DNA from: Gnetum montanum
Lineage: Eukaryota > Streptophyta > Gnetopsida > Gnetales > Gnetaceae
DNA length: 64,000 nt
Assembly (NCBI GenBank): GCA_015680685.1
Contig: MNCI01001069.1
Coordinates: 54,045 to 118,044 of the forward strand
Reading direction: 5' to 3'
Both the position numbers and the translations under genes were made by a program. Within the stretch, counting starts at the first letter, position 1. The number at the start of each line of letters is the position of its first letter. The notes beneath the pieces are model-generated. The model had not been told where the DNA came from. It was given only the letters and a program-made list of their open reading frames with translations, and searched no databases. This document shows positions 1 to 11,179 of this stretch, piece by piece.

Positions 1-1662
1 GTTTGAGGCCGGAGTTGGAATGAGATTTGCTAAGTCACATTAATCATGAAACACACAAGGGGCTATACATCACCTTGTTCTTGGGATTTTATTCCATTCT
101 CTTCTATCCACCATTCTCTTCATTGTTCACCTCATTGCCGGTTGTATCATTAGTGTATATTTTGGTAGATACATTGTTTTATTTTTGGTAAATTCTTGCA
201 GTTAAGACTTTAACTCTTGTTCCAAATGATATTCCTAGACCCTATGGACTTTTGAATGTGGGCATTAAGGGGATGAGCTTGCTTTGGAGAGGACCCACTG
301 ACATTCCTCTTTGGTGCACTAGTTAAATTCTTTCCCCTAACATTTTTGCAATCCATTTTATTTTGTTCATTTCCATCTTGACATCCCTTTCATCGATGTC
401 ATAGTTTTCTCTTTTTCTCCATCTTTCTTGATTCTTTTTCTTTCTCCATTCTATCGCTATCAGAGATTCGCTATTAGTCATGGGGGTACGGGGCCCAATT
501 TTTTTGATTTTCTCCTAATCCCTACACCTTCGGTAGTCATCAATATTATATTTTTAGACTCGTATTAGCCATACCACAACTCAGCCAATGGACCTTTCAC
601 CAAAGCTAGGTATCAACTGCATTGAAATTCTTTTACCCTTGCTAATATAAAGATTGTGTTGTGTGTGCAGATGGCAATCATGCAACAATGGATTGGATCT
701 GAAAGGAACACATGGAATGGAGCAGTGCTGAAAGCAGTTATGCAAGAAGCAAGATCAATGGTGCGCTTACGAATGGACAACAAAAGGCGTAATCTTGGTG
801 TTGGCAGCAACAAACCTTCTTTCTCTCTCTATTTCTCAAGCTACCAAATAAGGCCTAATGTCAATGGAATAAGGTGTTCACTCTTGTTGTCATGAACACT
901 AGTTTTGTTGTCTTGTAATGATGATCCATTCACATGTCACCCCATTAGTTCCATTTTGAGTCAATAATCCCATACCTTCTCGATATTATTGTAAGGAACT
1001 CGAGGACGAGTTTTCATTCAGTCATGGGGGTATGATGGGACGCGATATTGCATGGGCTGTGATATCATGTACACGATATCATGATGCGCTACAAAGTTTA
1101 TAAATAAGAGGTAGCTCTGCCTTGTTTCTCATCTAGATCTAGACCCTTAGTAAAACTTTGGAAGTTTTACCTTTCTAGAGATAGAATATTTTCCATGTGC
1201 CCGTAGTAGGAGCTCCAAANAATCTTTCTCAACCCTTCTCTCCTAGTTAAGTGCCTCAATATGATCGCTTCGAGCATGTGCGTTACGCGTGGTGATCCCA
1301 GCAATGACTAGCGTTTGGTAACCATGGTTGCATTGGTTCAGGGTGTGAATGGTAAGTGGGAACGGATGCTGACGCTAGGTTAATTCAGACTTAGTTAGTT
1401 AGTTAGCGTTAGTAATTAGCCTCTTCAACCCTTCACCTTTCAGCATAGGAGATAAAACCAAAAAAAGCTATAAAAATCACATACCTCAGACTTACTTAAC
1501 CATACACCGTGACAAATACAAGTAAGTCTGGGAAGACAATGAATAATTAACCTTAAGTGTTCCATGAGGCGTGTAGGCACTTAGTTTGTGGAGTTCGACC
1601 AGATTGCACGTGTTACGCTCATATTCATACGGTTGAGTGTAGGGGTACCTCGCCACTCATCA
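1..1662 (+). mobile_element. RT-A: 3' end of a plus-strand Ty3/gypsy LTR retrotransposon
   Basis: Only the 3' internal region (1-1032) and 3' LTR (1033-1662) lie in the window; gag-pol would be off the left edge. Orientation follows from the polypurine tract CAGTCATGGGGGTA at 1019-1032 directly before the LTR. It also follows from the sense-strand copy of a block shared by the other elements (CTTGCTTTGGAGAGGACCCA near 279-298). At 656-671 a pyrimidine/GT-rich run ends in TGTGCAG followed by ATGG, which looks like a splice acceptor ahead of a short open frame running to 895. That frame has no recognised product. The rest of 1-1032 shows no coding similarity I recognise. Confidence 0.75.
1033..1662 (+). 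repeat. RT-A 3' LTR
   Basis: Starts TGATGGGACG and ends GCCACTCATCA, the inverted TG...CA ends shared by the other LTRs here. A TATA box (TATAAATA, 1099-1106) lies behind a U3 cluster of GATATC/GATATT motifs (1040-1085). One ambiguous base is at 1220. It is about 200 bp shorter than the other LTRs. Confidence 0.75.
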
Positions 1663-1767
1663 ATCGTCTTTAAAGGCTATGACTAGATTGCATAGTGACT
1701 TGCATTATAAATTTTATTAATTCAAAACTAATGAGATTTCTATCATTGGCATTGTTTCCTAGGAAGA
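1663..1767. other. Spacer between RT-A and RT-B with a PBS-like sequence
   Basis: No gene is seen. At 1744-1764 the string ATCATTGGCATTGTTTCC resembles an LTR end joined to a tRNA-Asp primer binding site in plus orientation. It lies just before the left LTR of the oppositely oriented RT-B. It may be a remnant of another plus-strand element or chance. Confidence 0.3.
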
Positions 1768-2625
1768 TGATGAGTAGTGAGTGCTTCCTACACCTAACCA
1801 TGTGAATCACAAGTGCATATGTGTGATTCGATCAAATTCCATGGATCCCTTCCTGAGTGGTTATTATCCTAGATAGTCAAACATGATATTGTTGTTCATT
1901 GTCTTCCCAATTATCACTTGTGTTAATTCTGTCTATATGACTAAGGTATAAGATATTTATATTATTTTTATCATTAAAAGCATTAAGAAGATGAAGTGAT
2001 TAAAATATTAAATTCTAACTAATTAATATAATTAAACATAATCTAAGCTATACTAAACATAGAGCATCTGTTCTCACCTTCCATACACATCTTGAACCTA
2101 TATTAATGCTATTGAGTTGCTAAGTGCTTATTTTTGGATGTATCAAGTATTCATTACTAGGATTACTAAGCATTAGTATATTATTCTCAAATTGATCATA
2201 CTCACATTGCTATGAAATAAAATATTAAATTCTTTAGTGTAGAAAAGTAAAGTGCATGTAAAGTAAAGTACTTGTAAGTAAACTAAATGCTAGTCCAAGT
2301 GCTACAATTAAAAGAGGAAATCTCAATTTTATTTCTATCATGCAAAAGTTTCTAGATACATCTTGCACTTGAATAAAAGTGTATAAACAATTCGATCTAC
2401 ACTGTGGACACTTAAAGGAAAATTTTGCTAAGTCCTATGAAAACAAATGCAAGAGCTTTACTAGAAGAATGACCAAAGATGTCATACATGTGATTGGTGT
2501 GAGCATTTATATAGGCTTATGGAGGATTGATATTGATGCATATGCATTAATACATCTTAAGATGTGCTGAGGTGGATGCATCATTAGGCATGTGTCAATG
2601 TAGCCAATTGCTTTATACTTTATTA
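1768..2625 (-). repeat. RT-B 3' LTR (left)
   Basis: In plus-strand view it begins TGATGAGTAGTGAG and ends at a decayed terminus next to TACCCCCACAAC, the reverse complement of the polypurine tract. It aligns along its length with 13839-14720. Confidence 0.75.
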
Positions 2626-3099
2626 TACCCCCACAACTACCTAAAAACTCATCATTGAGTGAACAAAAATGGAACTTAGTTGTTTATTACAAAATTTGGG
2701 GAGTTTGGAACTCACAAACTAACTACAAAAAATAGACAACTCTAAGTTCCACGTTACAAACTATTTGCATGGTTATAAAAAATCATCCAAGATATAACAA
2801 ATTTGGACAAATTGAAAAAATTGACAAGTGTTAGCTAGATGGAGTGGAGCAGGATAAGATCTTCATACCATGCTTAGAGGTGGAGTCTCCTATGGTGTGG
2901 AGGATCCTTCATCACATTCTTACTCTACTGGTGGTCTAGGTTTCCCTATTGCTACTCTGGAAAATTGAAAAGTATCTAGAAGTACCTTCATTTTCTCTCT
3001 CCTTATCTTGTGGATCATCGAGATTCCAAGTAGTTTTTCCTAAATGGGTTAGTACTAGTATATCTCATGAGTAGGGCAATGTTGGAACATCTCCTTCAT
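2626..3099 (-). other. RT-B 3' internal region next to the polypurine tract
   Basis: Non-coding stretch between the 3' LTR and the end of the accessory pseudo-ORF. It includes the polypurine tract (reverse complement TACCCCCAC at 2626-2634). The same sequence recurs at 14721-15150. No independent feature is seen. Confidence 0.5.
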
Positions 3100-5400
3100 A
3101 TTGACGAACCAGGTTGCAAACTATTTATGTTTAAGTTGAATGTATGGGCAAGATCTTGTAGTTCTTGGTAGTCATTCATTCTCCTAGCAAAGTTCTCAAC
3201 AATTGATCTCTGATCAGTGAACTTGCTCTTGAGAAATTTGAGCTCTTTGTTGGCTACTTTCAACTTTTATTTTATCTCTTTGTGAAGCTTGAACTCTACC
3301 TCATAGACAAGGTAGGAGCTAGCCACCTACTTCTCTAGTTTCAATCTTGGCCTTCTAGTTGTTAGCATTACTAGGTTTGCATAACAAAGGTTGGCTAACT
3401 CCATGTACTCTATCATCTCTTTAATCTACAACTCTTTTAGGTGTATTTTAACTTGATTTTAGGTGTTAAGACCATCAAAGAGAGACTGTCATACATCGCC
3501 TCTTTGGAGTGGTTGAAGGACTTCATTATCTTAACCTTCGTTAATTTGATTTCTTTCTCGTTTATCTTCTTGAGCATTCTAACCTAGTTCCTATAGTGAT
3601 TTTTTATCTTCTCATATTTCAAGGCCTCATTCTTGTAGGTGGTAATCTTAATAGTGGTGTTGTGGTAAAGGGTAAAAAACTCCTCCATCGAGAGATTTCT
3701 CCATTGAGAGATTTCTGTTATGGTAAAGGGTAAAAACCTCCTCATGTCTTGGTTCATCTTGGCAACCTATTCTTGTTGCTGATGAATGTATTTGACCATT
3801 TGGTTCTTTTGTTAATCAACATTGCATAGGTAGTGATTTTCTTGGATCAGTACAAAATTTTCATCATGGATCTGTTGAAGATCATGGCTAGAAGAATTCA
3901 TCATTGCTTTCAACAATTATGCATCAAATATTTTCATCTTGCTTGCATTCTTAGCTTCTTGAAGTCTTTGTTGAACCTATTGAAAAGTTTCATCTCTTGT
4001 AAGATCAGGCCTAAGAATGGATAAATTCAACAAGTGGACTCTAAGTTCTACAACTTCAAATACCAACTGGTGATTGCTAAAGGTGGCTTGCTCAAGTTGT
4101 GCATTGGTAATAAGTAACTTATCCCTTTTCTTCATCAACTGTGATAAGGTGGATGAAACATCTTCCAAGAGATCAAAGATCTCTAGAATCATTTGCCTGG
4201 CTTTGACTAGTTGCTCTAATACTTCATCAAGCTACGCTATGCTCATTCTCCTACTTATTACTACTGTAGAAACTTGGACATCTATCATGGCAGCAACATG
4301 AGAGATAAATGCTATAGGAGCACTCTACTATAGTTTCCTGGTCCTTATATGACATGATCAGGATTGTTACTCCTTTTCATTCTTCTAGCATGATAGAGAA
4401 GGGTTTTTCTTTCATAGAAATATATGGAAATGCTTATCCTAGAATGGACATAATGACTTTTCTAATATTAGGATTGCATAAAATAGCATCTTGGTTTCTT
4501 TATGAGGAAAATAGTGGGCCATTTCATTCACTAGCCAGTTGATGATCATGGTAACCTCATTTAGGTGGCTCATAGTTGAATGGTACAAAGAGGACTCACC
4601 ACCACCTCCAAAGGCTTATTGTTGCAACTACTATTTCCTAAGTTGCCTTAGGCATTTAGTAAATGACACCATTTTAGGAGTTGTCTCTTGTGCTGCAAGT
4701 GGTGGTGAAGATGATAATTCTTCTTCTTGGAGCTTGGTAGGTACTTTTTCCTTCATCATTTCTTGTCATAATGTAGTAGGAGGCTTGTGAATGACATCAT
4801 TGACATAGTGGGCTATGCCTCCTCTTTTTCAAAATTTTTTGATGAGGTAAGGAAAGGGGAGTATCTTTGTATCCTTTTCATTTTTCTTAAAATGCTTTTT
4901 AACCTCTATGAAGATGAGTTGGGAAAGGTTGACCTTGAATTTTTCACTTAGAGTTATTCATGCCCTAGTGGAGAAGATAATTATCTTTCTTGGCCTTATT
5001 GTGAAATTAAGGTGATAGGCTACAATTTTAAAGTAGGCTTGCTCTACCTTGGTTAGGGCACCATACTTCTTATAGTCCACTACATAGCATCATTGGATCC
5101 ATTCTTTCTTTTTCTCTGAGTCTACTTGTGTCAAAATCTCTGCCAACTTCACCTTGGTCTTTGGTAATCTAAGGACCTTTGCAATTGTCTCCACAGAGTA
5201 AGAGATAGTGATATCTAGAATCTTGATAGTTACATCTGCTTATCGATTATTTTAGAAGAGGTAGGTCTCTTCCATATATCATTCTTCACTAGTGAATAGA
5301 ATGGGTCATAGTAGAGACCCTTTTGGTTGATTCTAAAATCTTCTAGTGCTAACTCTAGGATAGGTTCAAAGTTTAGCACCTAAAGGATTGAATTTTAAAC
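3100..5400 (-). pseudogene. RT-B accessory ORF 3' of pol, coiled-coil protein, decayed
   Basis: Translating the minus strand gives long readable stretches broken by single in-frame stops, which is the pattern of a decayed ORF. The N-terminal part (about 5230-4800) reads as a globular domain with the phrase IAKVLRLPKTKVKLAEI. This resembles the xIAxxLxLP segments common in plant retrotransposon accessory proteins, by loose similarity only. A central part (4192-3977) contains LLEDVSSTLSQLMKKRD. The C-terminal part (about 3430-3130) is rich in K, E and L in heptad-like spacing and includes DQRSIVENFARRMNDY, a likely coiled coil. The ORF lies between integrase and the 3' LTR, the position of the env-like ORF in Athila elements. 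A homologous copy is at 15150-16590 in RT-C. I do not recognise a named family, and its function is unknown. Confidence 0.55.
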
Positions 5401-7639
5401 TTCTTTAATTTAGATCATTTTCAAGCATGTCTCCTTGAGCATGACCTCTAGATTAGGTCATGGTCTTAGAACTTCATCCTATTTGGATAGTTTTATTTTG
5501 GCTATAAGAATCTAATGAATGGTTTCTACCTTGGGCTTCTCACACAAGGGTTTAGTAGCATGGGTTGTCTCAATAGCTTGCTCTTGGAATTTTTGTTGTG
5601 ATATTTTTTGTTATTCCCGTTCTCAATGGAATTGTTTCTCCTAGGGCTATGATGATTCTTCCACTTGTGATTCTCATATTGGTTCCATCTATGATCACAA
5701 ACATAATCTAAGATCAATTTATTGGATTATAATATTTTGTTACTCTGAATACCCTTCAACTATTCGATTGAGCTAAGTTTGATATTAAGTTCTTATTTGA
5801 GTGATCGTAGACATACGAGAATATTTTATAATTATTTTAATTTTCCTTTAACATAGGTTTATTGCTAGTATTAAGTCTTGGGATCATTATTTTAATATCT
5901 TATCTATGGAGTGTTAGCAAAATTTTTGATGATAAATTCTCGTAAAAGCTATAGCATTTTATGCCCCCATGATGTAAAGTTTACCTTCGAGACTTCAAGG
6001 ATCGAAAATAAGTGAAAATGGATAAGTAGTGAGGAAGTTATGGCTCTTGGAAGGTTCTAGGCTTTAAAACCTAAAATAAATTCCATGGTATATAAAGAAA
6101 AATGTAAAAAATAAGTTAAGTGTTGATCTACATCAATGTATCTAATTACATAGATGTAGCCATTCATAAATATTTATGAATATTAGGGAATTTTGAAGGA
6201 GTTTGTGATTGAAATAAGAGCCAAATGAAAGCCAAAAAGCTAGAAAACTATGGCAACAACAACTTATGAGGATCTAGTTTATGAATTGGAGCAAATCAAA
6301 CATATGAAATGAGCAAGAAAAGATGTTCCTTAAGAAAATTTAGCATAAAATTGAATGATGTAGGCTATCAAGGTTATTGAAACCATATTGAGGCATATGG
6401 TTATGTGGTTTACACTAAAGGGAACCATCTATTACACAAGTGGGTCCTCCCCAAAGTAGGTTGATGCCAAAAATTACCATTGCATAACCTCATCATAAGT
6501 AGTCTATAGGCACCTTGGATGATGAATGGTGGTTCAATTTAAATATCATACTCACATAAGGGATTGTCTTAGGCTTATTTAATCTACAAAATAAAGACCA
6601 ATAGCTGACCACGATGCAAGGTAGTGAGGTAAGAATATGGAGTGCTAGAATAATGGAGAGAGAGATTGAGAGAGGAGAGTTTGCATCATAGCTACAAGAT
6701 ATCCTTGGTGGAATATGTGGTTAGGATGATCCTAATACTAGTCCATTCTGATTTTAGACCAAGTCCATACCATTTTTAGTGGCCTTACATTGATGTGTTC
6801 CTTCTCTTCTTTCATCATGATTCAATAACAACCACAAAGACCAATCATCACTCTAAGAAGAAGAAAGTAGTTAGAGATTACTTAGGAAGAAATTTGGGCC
6901 ATCATTAGAGGAACACCTTCAAGCATGGGTAACATATCTTTTTAGCCCCATAACCAATGTGTGTATCCCAAGAAATCTTTAGAATGGTGTGTTTTTGTTC
7001 CTATATTTTTCAAGAACCACACGTTACAAGTACATATTTTCTTTTATGATCTACAATAAGAGTGAAGATACATTCCATGAGGAGCCATAGAACTCAAGAG
7101 GAAATTTAAGAAGAGAACCCAAAAAATTACCTTGAGGCCACATCCTTTTCCATTTCTACTTGGTCCTTTCCTATTTTGTTGGATAGGGAGATCATTTGTT
7201 ACTTTTAGTTTTCATGCAAAAGAATCATTGTGCGGCCATGATATAGATCTCCTTGTAAGATAGATGGAAAGGGTAGATATCATGTGCTCATTGCCGAGTA
7301 CCACTAGAAAACTAATAACTTATTAGTCGAGAGCATAATCTAAAGACAAAATTGACATGTATAAGGAACTCTAATCTTGATAGCTACAGTCAAAATTTAC
7401 CAAAGTTTGTAGTAGCAATTAATAAAATCATAGGTGGTAATTAAAATCAAATAAAAGTAATAGTAAAAGCCCAAGTGAAAAGTAAAATATATAATAGAAA
7501 CATCAAAATATAAAAAAAAATAAAAAATGTATAAAGAATAATGTAAAATAAAAAAAATAAAAATTCCTCATCCTCTTCAAGGTATTATGATATATGGGTA
7601 TCTCCTCCATGACTAAGTTGGAAGAAGAATCGTAAAAAT
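5401..7639 (-). other. RT-B long 3' non-coding region
   Basis: No credible ORF. It holds the block AGTGGGTCCTCCCCAAAG (6439-6456) shared by five elements, and a second shared block around 6921-6970 (GCATGGGTAACAT followed by CCCCATAACCAATG). A very A-rich tract is at about 7440-7560. Confidence 0.5.
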
Positions 7640-10280
7640 GGAGCAAGCTTATTCTTGGGTTGAGATGTTATTGTTGCAATCGATTACTTGCAAATTAGTT
7701 CATTACAATACATGCATGGGATTTCAATAGAGAACATTATCTCTTAGTTTGAATCTTACATGTAGTTGTGATTGTACATATTTTTGTTTGTTGTATGCCT
7801 TGTGCACTTTATTCATCATGAGGGTTACTTTTCAATTTTCATTTAGCACATTGAGTATTATTGGTATTTTTTTTTGTGCTAGGCTAATGTCTAAGTTAAT
7901 CTTACATGTAGTTGTGATTGTATGAAGTTCGATTTGAATTGGAAGTTTGGATAACTTGCCATACACTAACTCATAGGAAGAGTAGCCTATAGGAAGTTTC
8001 CATGTTGAGCGATATACCCAAAGGGAATCATTGATTTTGGTACTCCAGTCTTTCCTATATTTATTGATGGTTCATGTCAAGATTCAGGTGATATTCCTAC
8101 TAGTTACTTTAGCTTGACCATTGGCTTAAGGATGGTAGGGTGTTATAATTTATGTTACATCCTTAAGCATTGCATTAACTTACAAAAGGTAGCATCTATG
8201 AAATGGATTTCATTGTTAGAAATTAATGCTCTAGGCACACCAAACCTATTTACCACTTATTGCTAAAAAAATCAAGTTGTAGTAGAAGAAGCACAATTAG
8301 AAATAGTTACAACTTTAAACCATTTAGTACAATAGTCAATAACAACAATAATATAAGATTTCTCATTAGCAATGAGAGTGATGGATCCCATGAAGTCAAT
8401 TCCCCAAAGGTTGAAAGGCTCTAGCGGTTGGATCCATTGTTGGGGCCCCAACATCCTAGTTGTTATTTCTTCATCTTGTTGGCATTTTTCACATGAATGG
8501 ACAAAATAGTGGACATCCCTAAATATTATTAGCCAAAAATATCTTGCCATCAGTATCTTTGTGGTTGTTATCCTTCTCAGATAGTGGCCCCCATAAGGAC
8601 CCTCATGAGAATCTTGAAGGACTTGTAGTTGATTAGTATTAGGTATGCACCATCATACTAGGCCATTAGCATAGACGCTATATAGATTCCCCTCTAATTC
8701 TATGTACTATTTAACCTAGTGGAGGAACTACTGCTTCCTCCTATGATCCCATTCTGTAGGAGTCTCTTGTGTGAGTAGGTATGAGAGGAATTCTTTATAC
8801 TAGTTTATTATCTTTGATGCTTAAACCTTAGTTGCCTTAGTAAAGAGAAGCTTATATGGAAATTGATTAGACAAGGGCTCTTCATCAACCTTATTATCTC
8901 ATCTAAACTAAGATAGGTGATCTGCAACTACATTCTTGGTTCCCTTTCTATTCATCATTGTTAGATTAAGATTCTGCAATATCAGCAACCATCATATAAC
9001 ATGAGGGCTCACTGTTGGCTTGATCATTAGGAAGCAAATTACACTATGATTAGTGTGCATAAAGATCGGATAACCAAGCACATAGTACAAGAATTTTTCT
9101 AGAGAGTACACCACTACCATGAGTTCCTTTTTTGTAGTTGTGTAGTTAAATTATGCTTCTAGAATGCTCTTTCTTACATAATGGATATAGTATGGACATT
9201 TTTAATCATCCATTTGTGTAAGCACTACTTTCAATGCATAATTAGATGCATCTGTCATGATGTAGAAGGATTTGCACTAATCAAAGACACATAAAATTAG
9301 TGTTTCTATGAGATTTTACATCAAATTCTAGAATGCTTATTTACTTTCCTTGGTCCATTCAAATGTTGCATCTTTTCTAGTAAGCTTAACAAGCAGCTTG
9401 GTAATTTTGGAGAAGTTTTCAATAAAACACCTATAGTAACTAGTATGACCAAGGAATAACCTCACATCTTTAACTATTTGAGATTGTCTATAAATTCCTT
9501 GGGTGACCTTTATTTTTTTAGGTTCCACCTTGATTTCTTTCCTTGAAATTTTTTGCCCCAGGATAATGTCCTCTTAGTCCATCAAATGGCTCTTTTGCTA
9601 ATTAAGCCACAAGTTTTTTTTTCCCACATATTACTTTAGTACCTGCTCAAGATAGTCCAATGCTTGTTCAAAATTATCACCATAGGTGAAGAAGTCATCC
9701 ATGAAGACTGTTATACTATTTCTAATTTGTTGTGGAAATATACAAAGGACTAGGTGTTGGAATGTTACAGAAGCATTGCATAAACCAAAAGCTATCTTCT
9801 TGTATGCAAAAGTCCCTTAAGGATTTCTGAAAGTTATTTTGGCCTAGTCTTCTAGAGTAATTTGTATTTGATTATAACTATTATACCCATCTAGAAAAAT
9901 ATAGTAGTTATGTCCTACAATAGTATCCAAAACTTGGTCCAAAATTGGTAGTGGAAAATGTTCTTTGAAAGTAGCAATGTTTAAAAACTTGAAATCTATA
10001 TACTCTTCATTATCCTTCTTTCTTTGGTACAATAACAAGTGGGCTTACCCACTCACTATCTACCACTGGATATGTGAACCCATCCTTGAGAAGTTTCTTA
10101 ACTTCTTTCTTAACAACTTACTTTAACTTTGGATTCAATCTTCTTTGTCGCTACCTCTAGGGTTTGATAGTGGAGTTTGTGTAGATCTCATGCTTGCATA
10201 TGCATGGATCTATTTTTATTATCTCATCATATGACCAAGAAAAGACTATTGGCCATTTGTTGATTACCTTTAGTAGTTTC
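7640..10280 (-). pseudogene. RT-B pol: reverse transcriptase, RNase H, integrase (decayed)
   Basis: Minus-strand pol copies the element RNA to DNA and inserts it. RT is readable at 10060-9680, with FLDGYNSYNQ and VFMDDFFTYG, so both catalytic aspartates remain. The RT connection and thumb follow at 9528-9337, and RNase H remnants at about 9310-8900. Integrase begins about 8690. The zinc-finger end CEKCQ and the first catalytic Asp (GIDFMGS) are within 8550-8272. The second catalytic Asp appears changed to Asn (NNEIHF in place of DNGTHF) and the catalytic Glu to Lys (GQAK in place of GQAE). Many stops interrupt the frame, so the enzyme is dead. The C-terminal module (8000-7640) is poorly preserved. 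Confidence 0.8.
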
Positions 10281-10559
10281 CACTTTTCTTCCTTAGTGAG
10301 TTAGGAATTGATGATTACCAACTTTCCATTATCTAGAAATACATATTCTAAAGATTCTAGTAAGGATATTAGTTCTAAGGGCTCTTGTTCAAAAGTATCA
10401 AGGATTTTAAACTCTTCCCAATCCATCATTTCTTCTTTTCAATGCTCTTCTTCGAAGAGTTGGCTACGGATCTGCTGCATCTCATCCATCTTATCTATAT
10501 ATGCACTTTTAAGAATCTCAAATGGTTACATGCAGATTATGAAACTAGAGCTATTCTCT

Positions 10560-11130
10560 ATATTCAACCACTAGGTACCTTCTTATTTTATGACTGTTAC
10601 ATACATGCACCGTTGGATGCTAGTGATTTTAGCATACCTTGCATGTTGCAATAGGTGTACTCTTTATCATTCATATTTTTTGCACCCAATGATACTCTTT
10701 GTCACTATATGTGATGCATGAAATCTTTTTTTTCTCAATCATATGAAATTCATTTTCCTTGGAAATTTCTAAGGAGAGGTCTTTAATCCCTAACTTGGCA
10801 TCAATTGTACTTAGCCAAGCCATTCCCATAATGATTAGAAAGTTTTCATTTGTAGTTGTCCACATGGATTACTAGGAAGTCTATTGGATATGATCAACTG
10901 CTAATAGTGGTTAAAATATTCTCTATTAATCCCAACTAAATAGTAATGGATTGATCTACAAACTCTAACATGATATTATATTTTTTAAAGTGAAGGTAGG
11001 TTTCATGCTTTGTACATTTTCTAGAAAATTAAGTTTACATCAGAACTTGAATCTAATAGAGCTATGCATGGATCATTCCTTGTAATTTGTAAATAAATTA
11101 AAGAACTTCAAAGATCATTTTTCTTCTTGG
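10560..11130 (-). pseudogene. RT-B aspartic protease region (decayed)
   Basis: Minus-strand retropepsin-like segment between gag and RT, which would cleave the Gag-Pol polyprotein. Around 11040-11080 it reads ALLDSSSDVNLI, matching the Athila/Tat-type site DLGxSVNL but with Ser replacing the Leu-Gly pair. Downstream at 10865-10671 is MGMAWLSTIDAKLGIKDLSL, equivalent to the flap and C-terminal part seen in the other copies. Stops interrupt the region. The call rests on position and on parallel segments in RT-F and RT-G. Confidence 0.65.
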
Positions 11131-11179
11131 GAAGGTATCCTATCTTTATCCAATCATGAGTTAACATGATAGTGTAAAC

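Noticed and set aside
3833-4790. Several short plus-strand ORFs in the RT-B 3' region
   Set aside because: They are antisense to the decayed accessory ORF, which is conserved in the minus frame between RT-B and RT-C.
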